A stretch of DNA of 64,000 nt from positions 2,976,001 to 3,040,000 of the forward strand of contig NZ_JACHMM010000001.1 in assembly GCF_014204975.1 (NCBI RefSeq). The letters are read 5' to 3'. The stretch is from Jiangella mangrovi. GTDB lineage: Bacteria > Actinomycetota > Actinomycetes > Jiangellales > Jiangellaceae. Position numbers and translations under genes: made by a program. Shown one piece after another: positions 1-11,000 of the stretch; position 1 is the stretch's first letter, and each line of letters opens with the position of its first letter. The notes under the pieces are model-generated. The model did not search any database. It had not been told where the DNA came from and saw only the letters and a list, made by a program, of their open reading frames with translations.

Positions 1-21
1 CCGCCTGACCCACGCGACCGG

Positions 22-112
22 CTTGGCACGCCGGAGCGTTCCACAAACCAGGGCAAGTCGGACGCGATTGGTCGCCTCCGGCGTGCCAAGGGGTCACCCC
101 AGGCGTGCCAAG
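22..112. repeat. intergenic inverted repeat with a third half-copy
   Basis: The arm CTTGGCACGCCGGAG (22-36) is exactly matched in inverted orientation by CTCCGGCGTGCCAAG (76-90). A shorter copy, GGCGTGCCAAG, follows at 102-112. The stretch lies just past the stop of the minus-strand ATPase gene at 118, so it may act as a transcription-ending hairpin. The 20-mer at 76-95 recurs at 37119-37138, so it belongs to a dispersed family. No gene is visible in 1-117. Confidence 0.7.
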
Positions 113-117
113 CCGAA

Positions 118-923
<806 letters not shown>

Positions 924-927
<4 letters not shown>

Positions 928-1997
928 CGGCCAACCCTCCGGCGGCGTAGCAGGACGGCGAACGCGGGAGCACCGAGGAAGGCGGTGACGACGCCCACCG
1001 GCAGCTCGCGCGGGTCGAACAGGGTGCGGGCCAGGGTGTCGGCCCAGATCATGAAGCTGGCGCCGGCCAGTGCCGACAACGGCAGCACCGCGCGGTGCCC
1101 GGAGCCGACGACGAACCGGACGGCGTGCGGGAGCATGAGCCCGACGAAGCCGATGGCGCCGCTGACGGCGACGGCAGCGCCCGTGAGCAGCGCGACCAGC
1201 GTGAGCAGCGTCCACCGGGTCCGGTTGACCTCGATGCCGAGCGACAGCGCCGTCGAGTCGCCGAACGCGAACGCGTCGAGCACCCGGCTCCGCGACACCA
1301 GCACCGCCCCGACCACGACGACGGCGACCCAGACGATCGCCGCGTCTGACCAGGACGCTCCGCCGAGCGAACCCAGCAGCCAGCTGAGGATCTCGCGGTA
1401 GGAGTCGCCGGTCGCGGACCAGAAGATGATGAACGACGTCGCGGCGGAGCACAGGTACGACACCGCGAGCCCGGCCAGCACGGTCCGCGTCGGCGCCAGC
1501 TCGCCGCGCCGGTTGGCCAGCGCGAACGTCACCACCAACGCCAGCAGCGCGCCCGCGAACGCGGCCACCGGCAGGCCCAGCCAGCCGACGCCGAGGATCA
1601 GCACGGCCACCGCGCCCACCGACGCGCCGGACGACAGCCCCAGCAGGTACGGGTCGGCCAGCGGGTTGCGGGTCAGGGTCTGCATGACGGCGCCGCAGAC
1701 CGCCAGCGCGGCGCCGACGGCGGCCGCCGTCAGCACCCGGGGCAGCCGCAGCTCCCACACGATGCCGTCGCGCAGCTGCGACAGCGACGACGAGGACAGC
1801 CCCAGGTGGTCGCCGATCGAGCGCCACACGTCCAGGGGATGCAGGTCGGCGGAGCCGATGGTGACGGCCAGCGTGATCGACGCCGCCAGGACCGCCGTCA
1901 TGACGGCGATCCAGCCGGTCGTGCGCGCCCCCGCCCGCCGCACCTGGGGCGCCGAAGCGCCGCCGGGCACGGTGGGCGGGGAAGCGGTCGTCGTCAC
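924..1997 (-). CDS. ABC importer permease, FecCD family
   Basis: This 357-residue integral membrane permease has the usual length and hydrophobic pattern of the ten-helix FecCD/BtuC family. The family stretch around MQTLTRNPLADPYLLG sits about one third in. The N-terminus (about 25 residues) is polar and precedes the first membrane helix. It overlaps the downstream ATPase by 4 bp and the upstream binding protein gene by 4 bp, so all three subunits are translationally coupled. It would form a homodimeric channel with two copies of the ATPase. Confidence 0.93.
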
Positions 1998-3022
1998 AGG
2001 CCCAGCTCCTCCAGCTGCCCGGCGAGGTCGACGACGGCCTGCGCGTTGCGCACGCCCGCCTCGGCGGCGGGGAACGGCAGCGTCAGGTACCGCTCCTCGG
2101 CGACGGCGGGCAGCGCGGCGGTCGCGGGGTTGTTCGTGAGCCGCTCGATCTTGCTGTCGGCGGTGTTCCAGGCCGCGTCGACCAGGATGATCACGTCCGG
2201 GTTCCGGTCGATGATCTGCTCCCAGCTGACGTTCGACCAGGTCGCGTCGACGTCGGCGAAGATGTTCTCGACGCCGAGCTCGCGCATCATCATGGCCGGG
2301 GCGCCGATGTCGCCGCCGACGAACGGCGCGTCCTCGCCCGAGGAGTACCAGAGCGCCGTCAGTCCGTCGCCGGGCGACTCGACCTGGTCGAGCAGCGCCT
2401 GCTGCTCGGCCACCAGCGAGTCGGCGGCCTCGGTGACGCCGAAGAACGAGGCGACCTCGTGGATCTCGGCGAACAGCTCGTCGAAGGTCATCGGGTCCGG
2501 CTGGTACGCCGGCTCCTGGCAGGCAGCCGGCGACACGTAGGTCGTGATGCCGAAGTCGGCCAGCGACGACCGCTCGCCGGCGGTGTCGACGCCGAAGTTG
2601 CTCTCCCAGCCGCCGTAGACGAAGTCCGGCTCGACGTCGAGGAGGGCCTCCTGACCGGGCACGTTGTCGGACAGGACGGGGACGCCGTCGAGGTCGGACG
2701 CGTAGGCGTCGGGCACCGGGCCGTCGGCGAACGCCGTGCCCACGAGCTTGTCGGCCAGTCCGAGGGCGAGCATCATCTCGGTCGCGGTCGACTTGATGGT
2801 GACGACGCGCTCCGGAGGGCTGTCGACGGTGACGTCGAAGCCGCAGTTGTCGACGCTGACCGGCGTGAACTCGCCGGAGCCGGGGGCGCCGGTCGACGCC
2901 GCCTCGGTCGCGTCGTCACCGGGGCCGGCGCCGTCGTCGGAGCCGCAACCGGCCAGGACGAACGCACCAGCGGCGACGCCCAGCAGGGCGGCGCGCAGGG
3001 ATCGGGTAGGGGAAAGCGCCAC
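1994..3022 (-). CDS. substrate-binding lipoprotein, possible F420-0/siderophore/B12 importer
   Basis: This 342-residue extracytoplasmic binding protein delivers ligand to the FecCD permease. A signal peptide of about 25 residues ends in the lipobox LAGC, followed by a short Asp/Gly/Thr-rich linker. The fold is the helical-backbone class III type with conserved VTIKSTATEMMLALG and DVEPDFVYGGWES stretches. I chose the GTG at 3022, preceded by GGAG at 7 nt spacing, over an upstream ATG because it gives a standard signal peptide. Sequence features such as YVSPAACQEP resemble the family named putative F420-0 binding protein, a predicted role only. An RNA hairpin may cover its ribosome site. Confidence 0.88.
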   Translation of the reverse strand: MALSPTRSLRAALLGVAAGAFVLAGCGSDDGAGPGDDATEAASTGAPGSGEFTPVSVDNCGFDVTVDSPPERVVTIKSTATEMMLALGLADKLVGTAFADGPVPDAYASDLDGVPVLSDNVPGQEALLDVEPDFVYGGWESNFGVDTAGERSSLADFGITTYVSPAACQEPAYQPDPMTFDELFAEIHEVASFFGVTEAADSLVAEQQALLDQVESPGDGLTALWYSSGEDAPFVGGDIGAPAMMMRELGVENIFADVDATWSNVSWEQIIDRNPDVIILVDAAWNTADSKIERLTNNPATAALPAVAEERYLTLPFPAAEAGVRNAQAVVDLAGQLEELGL

Positions 3023-3026
3023 AGGG

Positions 3027-3128
3027 GTCTCCACATGCGAAGGCAGGGTTCGTGGGAGACGGTCCAAGGCGACCGCCGAACCAGCTGCCCACTAACCGGG
3101 CAGACGCAGCAGAGCACAAGCGGTGCTC
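3027..3128 (-). promoter_or_regulatory. structured 5' leader with a hairpin masking the ribosome site
   Basis: Three hairpins lie in the 168-bp gap upstream of the binding protein gene. They are GAGCAC/GTGCTC (3112-3128), CTGCCC/GGGCAG (3085-3103) and a pairing of GTCTCCCAC with GTGGAGAC (3027-3060). The last stem contains the GGAG Shine-Dalgarno sequence of the GTG at 3022, so folding would block translation. I could not match the cobalamin riboswitch consensus. The ligand, if any, is unknown. Confidence 0.5.
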
Positions 3129-3190
3129 CGGGGCTCCTGCCATCCTAAGCAGTCGAACCCGCGGAAATCATCCCTCCGAGCCAACTTTTA

Positions 3191-4012
3191 TCAAAAATCC
3201 ACAACGAGAGCGCCGAGCAGATCGGCGACGAACGCCTCGCCGTCCAACTTCAGGGCGACGACGGTGCCGGGCGGCGATTCCGTGCGGGCGGTGGTGATCC
3301 AGTCGGGCCGCAGCAGCAGCGCCGCGGCCAGTGCGTCGTGGACGGGAGCGACCCGGCGGCCCCACCTGCCCTCGTACGCGTCGATGTACCGCTCGACGAG
3401 GGCCGCGGCGAACTCGGCCCGCGCGGTCCCCGCCGCCCGCAGCCGCCGCACGGCGTCGTCGCCGACGACCACGGTCGAGGTGACGTCCACCCCGACCAGG
3501 ACCAGCCGGGTCCGCGGCGCGGTCAGCACCCGCCGGGCCGCCTCGGGGTCGCGGCGGACGTTCGTGTCGTCCGCGGATCCGCCCATGACCACGACCGACC
3601 GGAACAGCGTCAGCAGGTCCGGCTCGAGGTCCAGCGCCCGCGCGACGTTGGTCAGCGGGCCGAGCGCCAGCAGGTCGTAGTGGCCGGGCCGGTCGCGGGC
3701 GAGACCGGCCAGGAACCGTGCGGCATCCTCGTCGACGACGGTGTGCGGCGGCGTCTTGTCCGCGACGAGGTCGCCCAGACCGTCCGAACCGTGGTGGCCC
3801 GCAGGGTCCACCGGCCCGTCCGCGCCGACCGCGACCGGCACGTCCGCCAGCCCTGCCAGTCCGAGCACGTGCCCGACGTTCGCGACGACCGCCGCGACGG
3901 GCGCGTTGCCGAACACCGTGGTGACGGCGGCCGGCTCACAGTCCCGCGGCCGCCCGGCCAGGTAGAGCAGGGCCAGCGCATCGTCGATGCCGCAGTCGGT
4001 GTCGATCACCAC
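3191..4012 (-). CDS. inosine-uridine type nucleoside hydrolase
   Basis: This protein of about 273 residues should cleave the N-glycosidic bond of ribonucleosides to free base and ribose for salvage. The N-terminal Ca-binding signature IDTDCGIDDALAL begins at residue 3, VVMGGSA lies mid-protein, and the late His-Asp pair PVHDALAA is present as expected. The start is set at GTG 4012 because an in-frame extension would run into the divergent aminotransferase gene. It is slightly shorter than the usual 310 residues. Only 19 bp separate the two divergent starts, so at least one transcript is likely leaderless or one start lies further in. The importer operon follows 168 bp downstream. Confidence 0.87.
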   Translation of the reverse strand: MVIDTDCGIDDALALLYLAGRPRDCEPAAVTTVFGNAPVAAVVANVGHVLGLAGLADVPVAVGADGPVDPAGHHGSDGLGDLVADKTPPHTVVDEDAARFLAGLARDRPGHYDLLALGPLTNVARALDLEPDLLTLFRSVVVMGGSADDTNVRRDPEAARRVLTAPRTRLVLVGVDVTSTVVVGDDAVRRLRAAGTARAEFAAALVERYIDAYEGRWGRRVAPVHDALAAALLLRPDWITTARTESPPGTVVALKLDGEAFVADLLGALVVDF

Positions 4013-4031
4013 CCGCGAGTACCGTGAACCC

Positions 4032-5207
4032 GTGCCACCACGCCGACCCGCGCTCGTCGAGCGGATGCGACCGTTCACGTCGACCATCTTCGCCGAGATC
4101 ACCGCACTCGCCACCCGCACCGGCGCCATCAACCTGGGGCAGGGCTTCCCGGACACCGACGGCCCCGACGTCCTGTTGGAGGCCGCCAGCAATGCCATTC
4201 ACGGCGGGCTGAACCAGTACCCGCCCGGACCCGGCCTGCCGGTGCTGCGCGAGGCGGTCGCTCAGCACCAGAAGCGGTTCTACGGCCTCGACGCCGACCC
4301 CGACACCGAGGTGCTCGTCACGGCCGGCGCCACCGAGGCCATCGCGGCCACGATCATGGCGCTGTGCGAGCCGGGCGACGAGGTCGTCACGTTCGACCCC
4401 GTCTACGACTCCTATGCCGCGTCCATCGCGCTGGCCGGCGCCGTCAAGCGCACTGTCACGCTTCGCTGGCCGGACTTCGGGCTCGACGAGGCCGAGCTGC
4501 GGGCCGCGTTCGGGCCGCGCACGCGCGTCGTGCTGCTGAACACACCGCAGAACCCGACCGGCAAGGTGTTCGACCGCGCCGAGCTCGAGCTCATCGGCCG
4601 GCTGGCGATCGAGCACGACGCCGTCGTCGTCACCGACGAGGTCTACGAGCACATGGTGTTCGACGACGGCGTCCACGTGCCGATCGCGACGCTGCCGGGC
4701 ATGGCGGAGCGCACGGTCACCATCTCGTCGGCCGGCAAGACGTTCTCCGTCACCGGCTGGAAGGTCGGCTGGCTGCACGGCCCGGCCGAGCTCGTCGCCG
4801 CCGCGCGCGCCGTCAAGCAGTTCCTCACCTTCGTCAGCGCCGGCCCGCTGCAGCCGGCCGTGGCGACCGGACTCGGCCTGGACGACGACTTCTACGCCGG
4901 GCTCCGCGACGGGCTGCAGGCCAAGCGCGATCTCCTGGTTGACGGCTTGCGCGCGGCCGGGTTCCCGGTGTCGGTGCCGGGCGGGACGTACTTCGTCATC
5001 GCCGACGCCGCGCCCCTCGGGTTCGCCGACGGCGTCGAGCTGTGCCAGCGGCTGCCCGAGCTGGTCGGGGTCGCGGCGGTCCCGGTGTCGGTCTTCTACT
5101 CCGACCCGTCGGCGGCGCCGTCGCTGGTCCGGTTCGCGTTCTGCAAGCGCGACGAGGTGCTGCACGACGCCGTCGAGCGGCTGGGCCGGCTCTCGTCGCT
5201 CGTATAG
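4032..5207 (+). CDS. class I/II PLP aminotransferase (DapC/methionine aminotransferase-like)
   Basis: This fold-type I aminotransferase of about 391 residues has LGQGFPDTDGP near the N-terminus, NTPQNPTGKVF, the TDEVYEHMVF segment and the PLP-binding lysine in SSAGKTFSVTGWK near residue 234. Arg in LVRFAFCK near the end should bind the substrate carboxylate. The closest family memory is N-succinyldiaminopimelate aminotransferase (DapC) and YbdL/kynurenine-type enzymes, and substrate cannot be read from sequence. Start GTG 4032 is chosen for length. ATG 4065 is the alternative and would give more room for the divergent hydrolase promoter. It converges on the TetR gene 16 bp downstream. Confidence 0.85.
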   Translation: MPPRRPALVERMRPFTSTIFAEITALATRTGAINLGQGFPDTDGPDVLLEAASNAIHGGLNQYPPGPGLPVLREAVAQHQKRFYGLDADPDTEVLVTAGATEAIAATIMALCEPGDEVVTFDPVYDSYAASIALAGAVKRTVTLRWPDFGLDEAELRAAFGPRTRVVLLNTPQNPTGKVFDRAELELIGRLAIEHDAVVVTDEVYEHMVFDDGVHVPIATLPGMAERTVTISSAGKTFSVTGWKVGWLHGPAELVAAARAVKQFLTFVSAGPLQPAVATGLGLDDDFYAGLRDGLQAKRDLLVDGLRAAGFPVSVPGGTYFVIADAAPLGFADGVELCQRLPELVGVAAVPVSVFYSDPSAAPSLVRFAFCKRDEVLHDAVERLGRLSSLV

Positions 5208-5223
5208 CGGCGTCATGGGCAGA

Positions 5224-5730
5224 TCAGTCGAGGGCGAACTCCAGCGCGGCCCGGACGGTGGCCGCCGGGGTGCCGTCGGCGACCTCGAGCAGGGCCGAGC
5301 GCCAGGTCGCGACCAGCAGGACCGAGGCGAGCTGGACGCCGTCGGGCAGCAGCGCGGCGAGGGTGGCCCGCACGCGGTCCGGGTGGTCGCTGGGCGCGGT
5401 CTCGCCGAGTAGTCGGCAGACGCCGAAGCGGGCCGTCGCGTCGAACGCGACCAGCAGCGCGACCCGGGCGGCCTCGCGGCCCGGCGCGCCGATGGTCTCG
5501 GCCGCGCCCTCCATGCGGTCGGTGATGCGCTTCTCGAGGTCGTCGCGGACGACGGTGTACAGCCCGAGCTTGGAGCCGAAGTGGTGGTAGAGCGAGCCCG
5601 TGGTGACGCCGGCCTTCGACGCCAGCTCGGTGACGGTGGCCGCCTCGTAGCCCGCCTGCTCGAAGTGGTGCATGGCGGCCTCGATCAGCCGGGCCTTCGC
5701 AGACCCAGGGACCGGGATCCACTCCTGCAT
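5224..5730 (-). CDS. TetR/AcrR family repressor
   Basis: This 168-residue regulator has a TetR DNA-binding domain in its first 55 residues (GYEAATVTELASKAGVTTGSLYHHFGSK). The C-terminal half is a helical ligand/dimer domain. ATG 5730 has a good ribosome site (GTGAGG) and is preferred to the ATG at 5763, which would place coding sequence over the operator-like repeat. It lies directly downstream of a small membrane-protein gene on the same strand, which is its likely target or partner. Confidence 0.88.
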   Translation of the reverse strand: MQEWIPVPGSAKARLIEAAMHHFEQAGYEAATVTELASKAGVTTGSLYHHFGSKLGLYTVVRDDLEKRITDRMEGAAETIGAPGREAARVALLVAFDATARFGVCRLLGETAPSDHPDRVRATLAALLPDGVQLASVLLVATWRSALLEVADGTPAATVRAALEFALD

Positions 5731-5739
5731 GGTCCTCAC

Positions 5740-5775
5740 CGTAACACCCTGCCGGTTCGTCATAACAGGGTTACG
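5740..5775. promoter_or_regulatory. candidate TetR operator
   Basis: CGTAACACCCTG (5740-5751) is mirrored by CAGGGTTACG (5766-5775), with one extra base in the left arm. The dyad lies immediately before the TetR start and touches the stop of the upstream membrane gene, which suits autoregulation. Assignment is by position and symmetry only. Confidence 0.4.
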
Positions 5776-6322
5776 GCGTGTGCTGCGGGGCCGCGCGGCG
5801 CACCCGGCCCCAGGGCTTGAAGACGGACAGCAGGTAGGCCACCAGCAGCAGCGACGTCGACACGATGGGCGGGTAGACCATGCCGCCGGGGTCCGGCAGC
5901 GTGCCCCCGCTCCCCAGCAGCCGGCCCTGCTCGGCCGCCTCCTGCACGCCCGGCCGCAGCGCCAGCAGCACCAGCGTCGACAGCAGCACGTTGAGGCACA
6001 GCTTGATCGCCACCCACCAGAACCGCACCAGCCCGTACTTGCTGCCCAGGCCCAGCAGGACCCCGCTGGCCAGGCACACCAGGCCGGCGGTGGCCATGGG
6101 CCAGACGGCGAACAGCTCCACCGCCTGGTAGGTCATCGCGCGGGTCTCGTCGGAGTCCGTGCGGATGGCCGTGAAGACGAGCACCGCCATGACGATGTCC
6201 ATGCCGAACCAGGTGCCGGCGGACAGGATGTGCGTGACCAGCACGGCCTTGCGCGGGCGGCCGGTCAGCCGCCAGGGCCTGCTGGTCGCCGACGGCGTCT
6301 CGGTGCGTGTCGTGATCGTCAT
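5771..6322 (-). CDS. four-helix membrane protein, function unknown
   Basis: This 183-residue protein has a short polar N-terminus and then four predicted membrane helices. They begin at about residues 28 (AVLVTHILSAGTWFGMDIVM), 72, 100 and 150. It resembles uncharacterised actinobacterial membrane proteins of the DUF2269 kind. The ATG at 6322 fits a mature N-terminus, since upstream in-frame sequence is not hydrophobic and is atypical. It shares its strand with the TetR gene that follows after about 40 bp, so the two probably form a regulated pair. No catalytic motif is seen. Confidence 0.75.
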   Translation of the reverse strand: MTITTRTETPSATSRPWRLTGRPRKAVLVTHILSAGTWFGMDIVMAVLVFTAIRTDSDETRAMTYQAVELFAVWPMATAGLVCLASGVLLGLGSKYGLVRFWWVAIKLCLNVLLSTLVLLALRPGVQEAAEQGRLLGSGGTLPDPGGMVYPPIVSTSLLLVAYLLSVFKPWGRVRRAAPQHTP

Positions 6323-6437
6323 GCCGTCCACCTTGTCGGCCGCAGCCGTCGCCGTCGTCGCCCATGCTGCGTATTCGCGGCTACGCCCGCCTGCGTACCG
6401 GGACGACGACGGTGTGTCGACGAGCACGCCGGACTAG

Positions 6438-8659
<2,222 letters not shown>

Positions 8660-8673
8660 GCCGGGTCTTGTGT

Positions 8674-8720
8674 CCTTACGGGTGTAAGGCTATCGTGCTC
8701 CTGAGACTTACAGGTGTAAG
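8674..8720. promoter_or_regulatory. paired TetR operators
   Basis: CCTTACGGGTGTAAGG (8674-8689) and CTTACAGGTGTAAG (8707-8720) are two copies of the palindrome CTTACNGGTGTAAG. Their centres are 32 bp apart, about three helical turns. They sit between the divergent TetR and oxidoreductase genes. The second ends 7 bp before the oxidoreductase start at 8728. Confidence 0.75.
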
Positions 8721-8727
8721 GGGGCAC

Positions 8728-9678
8728 ATGATGAAGGCAGCGGTGAACGACCGGTACGGCCCGCCCGACGTCGTCCGCGTGGCCGACGTCCCGCGGCCGG
8801 AGCCGAAGGCGGACCAGGTGCTGGTCCGGGTGCACACGGCGGCGGTCACCTCGGGCGACGCCCGGCTGCGGGCCGCGCGGTTCCCGGCCGGCTTCGCGCC
8901 GTTCGCGCGGCTGGCGTTCGGCGTGGTCCGGCCGCGGCGGAAGGTCCTGGGCAGCGCCTACTCCGGGGTGGTCGAGGCCGTCGGCTCCGCCGTCACCCGG
9001 TTGCGGCCCGGCGACCGCGTCTGCGGCATGGCCGGCGCGCGCATGGGCGCACACGCCGAGTACGTCGCCATGCCGGCCGAGAAGGTCGCCGTCATGCCGG
9101 ACGGCGTGAGCCACGACGACGCCGCCGGCGTGCTGTTCGGCGGCACGACGGCGCTGTTCTTCCTACGCGACAAGGGACACGTGGCGGCCGGGCAGTCGGT
9201 GCTGGTCAACGGCGCGTCCGGCGCCATCGGCACCAGCGCCGTCCAGCTGGCGCGGCACTTCGGGGCCACGGTCACCGGCGTCACCAGCGGCGCGAACGCC
9301 GAGCTGGTCACCCGGCTGGGCGCCGCCCACGTCGTCGACCACACCCGCCATGACGTCACCCGCACCGCCGAGCGCTACGACCTCGTGCTCGACACCGTCG
9401 GCAACCTCTCGATCAAGGTGGGGCGGCCGCTGCTCACCCCGTCGGGCCGGCTGCTGCTCGCCGTCGGGAGCTTCGGCGACACCCTCCGCGCGCGGGGCAA
9501 CGTCGTCGCCGGCGTCGCGCCCGAGCGCCGCGCCGACTACGAGTTCCTGCTCGGGCTGGTCGCGGCCGGCGAGCTCACCGTCGTCGTCGACCAGGTCTAC
9601 GACCTCGCCGACGCCGCCGAGGCGCACGCCCGCGTCGACACCGGTCACAAGGTCGGCAACGTCCTGTTACATCCCTGA
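8728..9678 (+). CDS. NAD(P)-dependent MDR oxidoreductase (quinone reductase-like)
   Basis: This zinc-independent medium-chain dehydrogenase/reductase of 316 residues has an N-terminal GroES-like domain (SGDARLRAARFP) and a C-terminal Rossmann domain with VNGASGAIGTSAVQLARHFG near residue 160. It lacks the Cys/His set of zinc alcohol dehydrogenases. Members reduce quinones, enones or related electrophiles. Two adjacent ATGs (8728, 8731) are possible, and a G-rich ribosome site precedes both. Regulation by the divergent TetR through the palindromes at 8674-8720 suggests induction by a toxic ligand. Confidence 0.9.
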   Translation: MMKAAVNDRYGPPDVVRVADVPRPEPKADQVLVRVHTAAVTSGDARLRAARFPAGFAPFARLAFGVVRPRRKVLGSAYSGVVEAVGSAVTRLRPGDRVCGMAGARMGAHAEYVAMPAEKVAVMPDGVSHDDAAGVLFGGTTALFFLRDKGHVAAGQSVLVNGASGAIGTSAVQLARHFGATVTGVTSGANAELVTRLGAAHVVDHTRHDVTRTAERYDLVLDTVGNLSIKVGRPLLTPSGRLLLAVGSFGDTLRARGNVVAGVAPERRADYEFLLGLVAAGELTVVVDQVYDLADAAEAHARVDTGHKVGNVLLHP

Positions 9679-9691
9679 CGAGGCGCTCCGA

Positions 9692-9697
9692 TATCCT
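9692..9697 (+). promoter_or_regulatory. leaderless-type -10 box of guaB3
   Basis: TATCCT ends 6 nt before the GTG start at 9704, the spacing expected when transcription begins on the start codon. No Shine-Dalgarno sequence precedes the GTG. Confidence 0.55.
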
Positions 9698-9703
9698 CTG
9701 CGG

Positions 9704-10813
9704 GTGGCGGAGATCGAGATCGGCCGTGGAAAGCGCGGCCGCCAAGCGTATGCCTTCGACGACGTGGCCATCGTGCCGTCGCGTCGCACCCGCGATCCCG
9801 AGGAGGTGTCGACGCACTGGCAGATCGACGCCTACCGGTTCGAGATCCCGCTGCTCGCGGCGCCCATGGACTCCGTGATGTCGCCGTCCATGGCCATCGA
9901 GCTGGGGCAGGCCGGCGGGCTCGGCGTGCTCGACCTCGAGGGGCTGTGGACCCGGTACGAGGACCCCGAGCCGCTGCTCGAGGAGATCGCCGGGCTCGAG
10001 GAGGGCAAGGCGCTCAACCGGCTGCAGGAGATCTACGCCGCCCCGGTGCGCGAGGACCTCATCGCCGACCGCCTGCGCGAGATCCGCGACGCCGGCGTCA
10101 CGGTGGCCGGCGCGCTGTCGCCGCCGCGCGTGAAGCGCTACCACCAGGCCGTCATCGACGCCGGTGTCGACATCATGGTCATCCGCGGCACGACGGTGTC
10201 CGCCGAGCACGTGTCCGGCCGGGCCGAGCCGCTGAACCTCAAGCAGTTCATCTACGAGCTCGACGTCCCGGTCGTCGTCGGCGGCTGCGCCACGTACCAG
10301 GCCGCGCTGCACCTCATGCGCACCGGCGCGGCAGGCGTCCTGGTCGGCTTCGGCGGCGGGTCGTCGCACACCACGCGCTCCGTGCTGGGGCTGACGGTTC
10401 CCATGGCCACGGCCGTGGCCGACGTCGCGGCCGCGCGGCGCGACTACCTCGACGAGTCCGGCGGCCGGTACGTGCACGTCATCGCCGACGGCTCCATCGG
10501 CCGGTCCGGCGACATCGCCAAGGCCATCGCCTGCGGGGCCGACGCCGTCATGGTCGGGTCGCCGCTGGCGCGGGCCACCGAGGCGCCGGGGCGCGGCTGG
10601 CACTGGGGCTCCGAGGCCCACCATGCCGACCTGCCGCGGGGCGAAAGGGTGCACGTCGGGAGCATCGGCCCGCTGGCCGAGATCCTGAACGGGCCGTCCT
10701 ACCTCGCCGACGGCTCCATGAACCTCGTCGGCGCCCTGCGCCGGGCCATGGCCACCACCGGCTACACCGAGGTCAAGGAGTTCCAGCGGGTCGAGGTCAC
10801 CGTCCTGCGCTGA
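9704..10813 (+). CDS. guaB3: GuaB3 family IMP dehydrogenase-related protein
   Basis: This 369-residue member of the IMPDH/GMP reductase superfamily lacks CBS domains. It keeps the nucleotide phosphate-binding segments (VIADGSIGRSGDIAKAIACGADAVM) and the AAPMDSVMSP strand. The catalytic loop reads GGGSSHTTRS where IMPDH has GSICTTR, so the active-site Cys position is not Cys. That is common in actinobacterial GuaB3 as I recall it. The reaction is therefore uncertain. It lies 25 bp after the oxidoreductase gene but has its own leaderless-type promoter. A GC-rich hairpin follows. Confidence 0.9.
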   Translation: MAEIEIGRGKRGRQAYAFDDVAIVPSRRTRDPEEVSTHWQIDAYRFEIPLLAAPMDSVMSPSMAIELGQAGGLGVLDLEGLWTRYEDPEPLLEEIAGLEEGKALNRLQEIYAAPVREDLIADRLREIRDAGVTVAGALSPPRVKRYHQAVIDAGVDIMVIRGTTVSAEHVSGRAEPLNLKQFIYELDVPVVVGGCATYQAALHLMRTGAAGVLVGFGGGSSHTTRSVLGLTVPMATAVADVAAARRDYLDESGGRYVHVIADGSIGRSGDIAKAIACGADAVMVGSPLARATEAPGRGWHWGSEAHHADLPRGERVHVGSIGPLAEILNGPSYLADGSMNLVGALRRAMATTGYTEVKEFQRVEVTVLR

Positions 10814-10823
10814 TCGGGGCCGC

Positions 10824-10844
10824 CGCCCGGCCGCCGGCCGGGCG
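10824..10844 (+). terminator. GC-rich hairpin after guaB3
   Basis: CGCCCGGCC and GGCCGGGCG form a 9-bp perfect stem with a 3-nt loop, 10 bp after the guaB3 stop. There is no U-tract, which is usual for high-GC actinobacterial terminators. Confidence 0.5.
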
Positions 10845-11000
10845 AGGGGCGGCAGAGTCCTCGTCGAACGTGTAGACGCTGACGCCAACTGCTTGTTCTC
10901 AGGCGATCAACGCGTCCGCAACGGACATCGAGCCGGTTCGTCCGCCGGCGGGCCGATATCCGGCGGCGCGCTGTCCTTCCACCGCCGTAGGCTGGCGTCG

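Noticed and set aside
3027-3128. Cobalamin riboswitch before the importer operon
   Set aside because: Hairpins are present, but I cannot place the conserved B12-box stretch or core. It is kept only as an unassigned leader.
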